Below, in pieces: positions 1-4,272 of a stretch of 22,444 nucleotides of DNA. Within the stretch, counting starts at the first letter, position 1; every line of letters begins with the position of its first letter. The translations under genes were made by a program, and so were the position numbers. The notes beneath the pieces were generated by a model, which saw only the letters and a program-made list of their open reading frames with translations, had not been told where the DNA came from and made no database searches. Origin of the DNA: a virus; the IMG/VR virus record IMGVR_UViG_3300015374_000072, positions 1 to 22,444 of that record. One strand, 5' to 3'.

Positions 1-29
1 AGCGGGACGACGACAGTGCTGCAGCGTGA
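1..29 (+). CDS. Tail end of the 79-aa membrane gene (left repeat copy)
   Basis: The last codons, ending DDDSAAA and TGA at 27-29, repeat those at 22325-22353 with one silent difference. This is only the terminal-repeat copy, not an independent gene. Confidence 0.75.
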
Positions 30-120
30 ACGGATGGGCGGTGGCGGGAGCTGGTGCGCCTTCCCCGCGTCGGGTTGCGGGATGACGTGGGCGTAGACCT
101 TGAGCGTCACCCCGGCGTCC
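1..120. repeat. Left copy of 120-bp terminal direct repeat
   Basis: Bases 1-120 repeat at 22325-22444. Positions 37-120 are identical to 22361-22444. The four mismatches fall at 23, 30, 35 and 36. The repeat stops exactly at the window's last base, which is what the overlap of a circular contig looks like. It carries the 3' part of the integrase frame and the last codons of the small membrane-protein gene otherwise found at 22114-22353. The mismatches may be population variants or contig-end errors. Confidence 0.9.
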
Positions 121-1160
121 GCGTGGCCGAGCCAGCGGCTGACCTGGAGGTAGTGGTCTGGCGGGCCGTTGCGGAGCTGGAGCGTGGCGAATGTGTGCCG
201 GAGGTCGTGGAGCCGGGTGTGCGGGAGCCCCGCCGCGCGGACGGCCGGGATGAACACGCGCCGGTAGAAGTTCGACGGCTCCACCGGGAACAGCCGCTCA
301 TCGGCACTGCGGCCCGCCGTGTACTCCGTCAGCAGCTCCGCTAGCCACCCGTCAAGCGGCACCGTGCGACGGCTCGCCCGCGACTTCGGGGTGCCGGTCT
401 CCCACCCGCCCCGGACCTTCCGCCGCGTCCGGTTCACCCGCACCGCCCCAGAGGCGAGGTCCCCGACATCGAGCCCGGCTAGCTCGGCCGCGCGGAGGCC
501 GGTGTAGGCGAGGAACAGCACCACGAGCTGATGCGTCGGGTCGGCGATCTCCTCGACGACAGCGGCCACCTCTTCGGCCGTGAGCGCGCGGCCCTCGAAC
601 TCCTCCCCCGCCGTCGAGCGCCCGCCGAGGTCGACCAGCGCGGCCGGGTTGGTGTCGATGATGTCGTGGCGCACCGCGTACAGCAGGACCCGGTTGAACC
701 CGGCCCAGGCGTTCCGGAACGTCCGCGCCGCTATGCCGCGCTCCGAGAGCCCCTGCGCCCACGCCTCCGCCGTCCGGCCGGTAATCGCGCCCACCGGGAC
801 CGCTGCCCACGCAGGCAACACATGACGCCGCAGGACGGCCCCGTACTCCTCGTGGGTCCGGGCCTTGAGCTTGCCGGTCGCGACCCGCGGCTCCAGAGAC
901 GCAAGCCAGGCTTCCGCAACGGAGCCAAACAGGGCCTCACCCGCCGAGGCATCGCGGACCGGCCCAGTCGCAGACTCGACCTCGGCCCGCCAGGCGTTGG
1001 CTTCGCGGCGCGTGTGGAACGTCTGCTGCCGGTAGCGCTTGGCGACTCCGCTGCCGTTGAACGCCATCTCGGCCCAGCGCACCTCATAGTGCGTCACCAC
1101 GCCGCCCCGCGGTGCGCAGCGCTCGCAGGCCTGGGGGTTGACCTTCTGGATGTGCGCCAC
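1..1160 (-). CDS. int: Tyrosine integrase, 3' end cut by the window edge
   Basis: Site-specific recombinase that would insert the phage at a tRNA-Arg gene. The frame runs from GTG at 1160 with no stop to base 1 (386 codons). Using the right-hand copy it ends at 22303, giving 393 residues. The catalytic set is complete: R223 in a TGLR motif, K259 in the beta-hairpin, H318 and R321 in LHDLRH, H346 in LGH, and nucleophile Y356. An N-terminal SAM-like core-binding domain lies around residues 75-170. The stop TAG of the upstream 64-aa gene shares one base with the GTG start, so translation is probably coupled. The attP candidate lies beyond the 3' end at 21911-21957, a normal int-attP arrangement. 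Confidence 0.95.
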   Translation of the reverse strand, partial: MAHIQKVNPQACERCAPRGGVVTHYEVRWAEMAFNGSGVAKRYRQQTFHTRREANAWRAEVESATGPVRDASAGEALFGSVAEAWLASLEPRVATGKLKARTHEEYGAVLRRHVLPAWAAVPVGAITGRTAEAWAQGLSERGIAARTFRNAWAGFNRVLLYAVRHDIIDTNPAALVDLGGRSTAGEEFEGRALTAEEVAAVVEEIADPTHQLVVLFLAYTGLRAAELAGLDVGDLASGAVRVNRTRRKVRGGWETGTPKSRASRRTVPLDGWLAELLTEYTAGRSADERLFPVEPSNFYRRVFIPAVRAAGLPHTRLHDLRHTFATLQLRNGPPDHYLQVSRWLGHADAGVTLKVYAHVIPQPDAGKAHQLPPPPIRSRCSTVVVP

Positions 1161-1354
1161 TACTCGCCCCGGCGCCGATAGAACGTGCTGTCGGGCGTGT
1201 ACCGCGCTCGCGTGCCGTCAGCGAACTGGAGCGCAACCACCTGCCCCTCGTCCTCGCGCTTCACGCATGCCACCTTGCGCAGTCCCTCCTGGTTGAAGAT
1301 GACGTCCCCTGCCTCCAGCGCGTCCGCCGAAGCGATCTCCCAAGCTCTGTCCAC
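1160..1354 (-). CDS. 64-aa protein in excisionase/RDF position
   Basis: Small acidic protein lying directly upstream of the integrase and overlapping it by one base (TAG/GTG). The GTG start at 1354 has a GGGAGGT ribosome-binding site at 1360-1366. The sequence looks beta-rich and has no helix-turn-helix that I can see, so it is not a classical MerR-like Xis. Position and coupling suggest a recombination directionality factor or an integrase modulator, but that is inference. The SD and start codon both sit in hairpins (1349-1377), suggesting translational control of this gene and of int. Confidence 0.7.
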   Translation of the reverse strand: MDRAWEIASADALEAGDVIFNQEGLRKVACVKREDEGQVVALQFADGTRARYTPDSTFYRRRGE

Positions 1355-1377
1355 TGTGGACCTCCCGGGCGGGAGGT
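1349..1377 (-). promoter_or_regulatory. SD- and start-sequestering hairpins ahead of the RDF-int pair
   Basis: On the minus transcript, ACCTCCC (1371-1377) can pair with the Shine-Dalgarno GGGAGGT (1360-1366). The two lie inside a perfect inverted repeat at 1360-1377. Immediately downstream, GTCCACAGTGGAC (1349-1361) is a second perfect palindrome that contains the GTG start. The two hairpins are adjacent and share the bases at 1360-1361. They would be expected to limit ribosome access in the resting transcript. Confidence 0.55.
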
Positions 1378-1439
1378 TACGCCAACTTGATCATGAGCAG
1401 TACAACCCCAGGGTACCCGGGGAATTGCGCAACTACAAT

Positions 1440-1458
1440 TAGACGCTGACCGCGTCTA
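1440..1458. promoter_or_regulatory. Operator dyad O1 (TAGACGC-N5-GCGTCTA)
   Basis: Perfect 7-bp inverted repeat with spacer TGACC, between the leftward RDF-int pair and the rightward repressor gene. A weak -35/-10 pair (TTAGAC at 1439, TATCCC at 1461, 16-bp spacing) overlaps it. The same dyad recurs at 18059, 18112 and 21853. Likely the binding site of the repressor encoded at 1510. Confidence 0.75.
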
Positions 1459-1472
1459 CCTATCCCATCAGT

Positions 1473-1483
1473 TACGCTAGTAA
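1473..1483 (+). promoter_or_regulatory. Shared promoter-like element TACGCTAGTAA
   Basis: This exact 11-mer lies 37 bases upstream of the repressor start. The same 11-mer lies 39 bases upstream of the primase start, at 18815-18825. TACGCT fits a TANNNT -10 box. The conserved sequence and distance suggest a shared promoter core, but no matching -35 is obvious at either place. Confidence 0.4.
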
Positions 1484-1509
1484 GGCGACGGAATAGTGGG
1501 GAGAAGACA

Positions 1510-1773
1510 TTGCCGTTCAATCCAGATGTTGAGCAGAAGTCACCTATGACCAGGGCCCTGTTGGTGGTCGGCCACACGCTGCGGTCTGCGAGCGAGGAAA
1601 TGGGCGTGAGTTACCAGCACCTTGCCAACGTTGCACGCGGCCGAACGCACCCCAGGCCCGAGGTCATCAAGGGGTTCGAGCAGCTCACCGGCAAGCCCCT
1701 GAAGGACTTTGTATCCGACTGGGCGTTGGCCAAGCCCTATGACGCGAATTGCGCCACCAAAGGCGTGGATTAG
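1510..1773 (+). CDS. Cro/CI-family HTH repressor
   Basis: 87-aa protein with a Xre/Cro-type helix-turn-helix in the middle. The segment around residues 24-60 (LRSASEEMGVSYQHLANVARG followed by a PxPEVIKGFEQLTG region) fits helices 1 to 5 of HTH_3. There is no dimerisation or peptidase domain, so it is a short regulator rather than a LexA-like CI. The start is TTG at 1510, with GGGGAG at 1498-1503 as ribosome-binding site. The O1 dyad lies 50-70 bases upstream, so autoregulation together with repression of the divergent RDF-int unit is likely. It is the best candidate immunity repressor and the best candidate binder of the four dyads. Confidence 0.8.
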   Translation: MPFNPDVEQKSPMTRALLVVGHTLRSASEEMGVSYQHLANVARGRTHPRPEVIKGFEQLTGKPLKDFVSDWALAKPYDANCATKGVD

Positions 1774-1817
1774 ACGTAGTTGATCTTGACGTAGTACCCT
1801 CTTCCTAAGGACGTAGT
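1773..1817 (+). repeat. Triple GACGTAGT repeat ahead of the early operon
   Basis: GACGTAGT occurs at 1773-1780, 1788-1795 and 1810-1817, between the repressor stop and the first early gene. A fourth copy, inverted, is at 17649-17656. This is a candidate operator or activator array for the early promoter. I could not place a convincing -35/-10 pair, although TTGACG at 1786 is -35-like. Confidence 0.45.
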
Positions 1818-1840
1818 AACTCCCCCAGGAAGAGGCCCTG

Positions 1841-2014
1841 ATGTTCTACCTGATTATGTCGTTCTTGACCGGTGTGGCGTTGCTCTGGATCGCCGACCTC
1901 CACACCAAGAAGTACAAGCGACAGGCCGCGGAAGCGCTGGGCGCCCTGGTCGAGATCCACAAGGAGATCGTCGGCCCCGTCCGCGCCGAGAAGACGCTCC
2001 ACCGGGCTGCGTAA
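1841..2014 (+). CDS. Small membrane protein (57 aa)
   Basis: First gene of the plus-strand early operon. ATG at 1841 follows AGGAAGAGG at 1828-1836. Residues about 2-17 form a hydrophobic segment (FYLIMSFLTGVALLWI). A basic stretch and an amphipathic helix to residue 57 follow, so this is probably a single-pass protein with a cytoplasmic helix. Its TAA stop overlaps the ATG of the next gene by one base. Function is not recognised. It could act in envelope exclusion or lysis, but nothing in the sequence decides this. Confidence 0.7.
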   Translation: MFYLIMSFLTGVALLWIADLHTKKYKRQAAEALGALVEIHKEIVGPVRAEKTLHRAA

Positions 2015-2496
2015 TGGCGAACTCAAACCCGGACCCACAGGAGCGCCTGCGGCAGATCAACCGGGTTTGGGAGCTACGCGAGAACCACGTGCCCTTCCGC
2101 GAGATTGCCGAGGAGCTGGGTTGCTCCGTCTCGACTGCGCACAAGCTGTTCAAGGAAGGGCTCCAGTACAACGCCCCGCCCGGCGCCGAAGAGGAACGCA
2201 TCCTCACCGCGCGGCAGACCGATGAAGCCTTGACCCGGGCGTGGCGCCTGTTCGAGCGGACGAATGACCCGGAAGTCCACATCAAGATCCTGACCGCAGT
2301 GGCGCGGCTCCTAAAGGAGAAGCGGAGCTTGTTGGGCCTCGACGCAGCCAAGAAGTTCCAGGTGGTCACCACAACAAGCTCCGCCCTGGATCAAGACATC
2401 GCGCAGCTCTTGAAGGAGTTCGGCGAGTTCGCCGCGCCGGGCGAGGCAAGAGCCGAAAAGCATCGACAAGACCGACTAGGAAGGCTACAACGATGA
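2014..2496 (+). CDS. HTH DNA-binding protein, small-terminase-like
   Basis: 160-aa protein. The N-terminal residues 10-48 contain a resolvase/terminase-type helix-turn-helix (FREIAEELGCSVSTAHKLFKEGL). A helical region follows (about 65-110: RQTDEALTRAWRLFERT, then a LLKEKRSLLGLDAAKK segment) resembling the oligomerisation part of some phage small terminase subunits. It sits in the early operon, on the strand opposite the large terminase, and a better-placed TerS exists at 16785. A DNA-binding regulator or accessory packaging protein is therefore as likely. TAATG and ATGA overlaps on both sides show a compact operon. Confidence 0.75.
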   Translation: MANSNPDPQERLRQINRVWELRENHVPFREIAEELGCSVSTAHKLFKEGLQYNAPPGAEEERILTARQTDEALTRAWRLFERTNDPEVHIKILTAVARLLKEKRSLLGLDAAKKFQVVTTTSSALDQDIAQLLKEFGEFAAPGEARAEKHRQDRLGRLQR

Positions 2497-2699
2497 AGTA
2501 CCTGCGTGACCCCCTGGCCCTGACCGAGATCGCCGAGGAACTGCGCGAGCACGCCGACAACGTCGAACGCGAGGCGAAGGACAACGGCCGTGAGAAGCGC
2601 ACAGCACCGCGCCTGCGTCGCCTCCGCGCCGTGGCTCGGGAGATGGAGCAGGCCGCCAACCGCGGCGGGCGTCTCGACGCTCTGGACGCCGAGTCGTGA
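2493..2699 (+). CDS. Hypothetical 68-aa helical protein
   Basis: Starts with an ATGA overlap on the previous gene and ends in a GTGA overlap with the next. The sequence is highly charged and helical throughout (EIAEELREHADNVEREAK followed by an arginine-rich middle), consistent with a small coiled-coil protein. It has no cysteine motif and no membrane segment. Function is not recognised; operon context suggests an early accessory role. Confidence 0.65.
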   Translation: MKYLRDPLALTEIAEELREHADNVEREAKDNGREKRTAPRLRRLRAVAREMEQAANRGGRLDALDAES

Positions 2700-2797
2700 A
2701 GCGCCCGCGGAAGTTCCTACGGCGGGTGGACAAGTGCCTTGTGCCGCTGGGCATTGCAATCTGTGTGGCGATCGTGATCGGAGTGGGTGGCAGGTGA
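2696..2797 (+). CDS. 33-aa single-span membrane peptide
   Basis: GTG at 2696 overlaps the preceding stop by four bases (GTGA), and its own TGA at 2795-2797 overlaps the GTG of the next gene in the same way. The N-terminus is very basic (KRPRKFLRR). Residues 15-31 form one hydrophobic helix (LVPLGIAICVAIVIGVG). The overlaps on both sides are the main reason to accept so short a frame. It could be a holin-like or regulatory micro-peptide; function is unknown. Confidence 0.55.
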   Translation: MKRPRKFLRRVDKCLVPLGIAICVAIVIGVGGR

Positions 2798-3027
2798 CCT
2801 GGGTCCATTGGCTCCTGCTCGGCTTCCTGGCCCTGGTGTTCATCATCACGACCTGCCGCAAGGCGCTCGGCCGAGTTCTCCAGGCGGGAGCCGATGCCCG
2901 GAACCGCTGGCCCGAGGAGCTGCGCCGCATCGAGCGTGAATCCTGGCAGATGGAACGCGAAGCCGCCCACCGCGAGCACGGCAAGGCACAACTGCCGACA
3001 CAACCGTCCTACAGGAGCTTGGGATGA
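2794..3027 (+). CDS. 77-aa membrane protein with cytoplasmic coiled coil
   Basis: GTG at 2794 overlaps the previous stop (GTGA). Residues about 4-20 are hydrophobic (VHWLLLGFLALVFIITT). Residues 35-65 are a charged helix (RWPEELRRIERESWQMERE). The topology resembles a short N-in membrane anchor with a coiled coil, as in spanin- or holin-accessory-like proteins, but no family assignment is possible. It ends ATGA-overlapped with the zinc-ribbon gene. Confidence 0.65.
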   Translation: MTWVHWLLLGFLALVFIITTCRKALGRVLQAGADARNRWPEELRRIERESWQMEREAAHREHGKAQLPTQPSYRSLG

Positions 3028-3206
3028 ATTGCTGGTTCTGTGACCACGAGGCCGTGACGATCGGCTACGGCTTCGCGGTCTGCGGAGGCCTGGAAACGCC
3101 GGTGAACTGCTCCGAGAAGGCCCGCGTTCTCGGTGACGTCGCCCTGACGCAGGCCCAGCGCGACCGGATGAAATACAACCTGTACAAGGTCGACAAGGAG
3201 AAGTGA
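3024..3206 (+). CDS. 60-aa zinc-ribbon-like protein
   Basis: Cysteines at residues 3, 6, 20 and 29 (CWFC near the N-terminus, then C and C) fit a small zinc-binding knuckle. A basic helical tail follows (residues 43-60). The ATG overlaps the previous stop (ATGA) and has AGGAG at 3013-3017. Small zinc ribbons are common in actinophage early operons and often act in protein-protein or nucleic-acid binding. The exact role is not recognisable. Confidence 0.65.
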   Translation: MNCWFCDHEAVTIGYGFAVCGGLETPVNCSEKARVLGDVALTQAQRDRMKYNLYKVDKEK

Positions 3207-3469
3207 TGGAAATGCCGATCCGGGCCGTGACGCCCGAGCTACAGGAGCTTGGTATGAACAACTGGCTCCTGTGGATCTTCCCGCTCCTGCTGATCCTGCT
3301 CGGCGCGTTCATCGGGTACGGAATCGGCCGGGTACGGCGCAAGCGTTTCGAGCAACAGGCCCGTGACCTCCTGGCCGCCCTCAAGGAGCACGGCGTCCCC
3401 GGCGGGCCGGTCTGGAATGCGTACTGGTCCCTCCACCAAGCGATCTACCAAGATAGGATGGGCAAGTGA
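3206..3469 (+). CDS. 87-aa (or 71-aa) membrane protein
   Basis: A strong hydrophobic helix (NNWLLWIFPLLLILLGAFIG) is followed by a basic stop-transfer segment and a C-terminal amphipathic helix. Two starts are plausible: ATG 3206, coupled to the previous stop and preceded by AGGAG at 3196-3200, and ATG 3254, preceded by AGGAG at 3243-3247. The second start lies in a 14-bp exact copy (CTACAGGAGCTTGG) of the sequence before the zinc-ribbon gene, which favours it as a real initiation site. GTG 3203 is also in frame. Function is unknown; it is the fourth small membrane protein of this operon. Confidence 0.65.
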   Translation: MEMPIRAVTPELQELGMNNWLLWIFPLLLILLGAFIGYGIGRVRRKRFEQQARDLLAALKEHGVPGGPVWNAYWSLHQAIYQDRMGK

Positions 3470-3606
3470 CCGAACCCCGCGACGAACTTGCCCGAGAGGT
3501 CGCCCGTTTGTGGCGAGAGTACCCGGAGGACGCCGACTTCCCGGGGCTCCCCACCGTCTTAGCCGATGCGCTCGACCGCCTGGCGGAAGCCTACGAGTCC
3601 GACTGA
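3466..3606 (+). CDS. 46-aa acidic protein, last gene of early operon
   Basis: GTG at 3466 overlaps the preceding stop by four bases. The TGA is at 3604-3606, six bases before the terminator stem. The sequence is acidic and helical (ELAREVARLWREYPEDADFP, then VLADALDRLAEAYESD), with no motif I recognise. Support comes from the overlap, GC-rich codon third positions and its place just before the terminator. Confidence 0.6.
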   Translation: MTEPRDELAREVARLWREYPEDADFPGLPTVLADALDRLAEAYESD

Positions 3607-3611
3607 TGGAA

Positions 3612-3642
3612 CTGCCCCGCCCTGGAGCATAGGGCGGGGCAG
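3612..3642. terminator. Bidirectional terminator between convergent operons
   Basis: Perfect 12-bp stem: CTGCCCCGCCCT (3612-3623) pairs with AGGGCGGGGCAG (3631-3642), with a 7-nt loop. It lies between the early operon stop (3606) and the stop of the receptor-binding gene (3650). It lacks a long U tract, which is usual for high-GC actinobacterial terminators. Confidence 0.85.
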
Positions 3643-3649
3643 CAGTCTG

Positions 3650-4264
3650 TTACGGCCGCATCCAGGTCAAGTGGATGTGCGTGCCCTGGTTAACCACGGC
3701 CACATCTTTGTTCGAGCCCGAGTCTTGGAAAGCGTTGACGACGATTGTGTCCCCGGCCACGAACCGCTTGGTGAACCCAGCCGACGGGGTGAACGCCGCG
3801 GTACCGTTGGGGATTGAGAACTGCTCCCCGTAGCGGGTGGTGCCGTTGTCGGGGCCGATCCATAGTCCGTACCGGTTTCCGGAGCTAGTGGTGGCCCAGC
3901 GGATCGCCGCGTCTATCGACCAGATGCCCGCCCGATTGAGCGTGAACTTCGCGTTGGCGATGCTGCCGGCCGTCGAGGTCCCCTGTGTGACGTCAGAGGC
4001 CGTGATGACCGACGTGTCGAAGCCGACCGGCCGGTCAGTAGCGGTTGGGATGGTCTGCGTGCCGCTGAGGTAATACTCGGCTTCGTGGTTAGTCACGCCC
4101 GTCGCGACGAACGAGCGCCACGCTGAACCGTCGTACCAGGCGTAGAGCCCGGTGTCGGTCTCGTAGATCAGCTGCCCCGTGTGGCCGGCCGGGTGCGTGG
4201 CAGATGTACAAACGTACACGCTCATCTGTGACGCGCGCAGCTTCTGCCCTGCGGTGTAAGACAT
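3650..4264 (-). CDS. Receptor-binding / tail tip protein, C1q-like
   Basis: 204-aa last gene of the late operon. The N-terminal 50 residues (TAGQKLRASQM, then CTSATHPAGHTGQLIYETDTG and W residues) are a module repeatedly seen at the start of actinophage tail-tip or fibre proteins. Residues about 60-204 have the pattern of a C1q/TNF-like jelly roll: F-T-L-N-R-AGIWSIDAAIRW, later GDTIVVNAFQDSG, ending HLTWMRP. It would form a trimer at the tail tip and bind the host surface. ATG at 4264 has AGGAG eight bases upstream. Position directly after the large minor tail gene supports the call. Confidence 0.8.
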   Translation of the reverse strand: MSYTAGQKLRASQMSVYVCTSATHPAGHTGQLIYETDTGLYAWYDGSAWRSFVATGVTNHEAEYYLSGTQTIPTATDRPVGFDTSVITASDVTQGTSTAGSIANAKFTLNRAGIWSIDAAIRWATTSSGNRYGLWIGPDNGTTRYGEQFSIPNGTAAFTPSAGFTKRFVAGDTIVVNAFQDSGSNKDVAVVNQGTHIHLTWMRP

Positions 4265-4272
4265 TGCTCCTC

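Noticed and set aside
531-1181. Plus-strand frames opposite the integrase
   Set aside because: The minus-strand frame is continuous and carries the full R-H-R-H-Y set; the plus frames are shadows.
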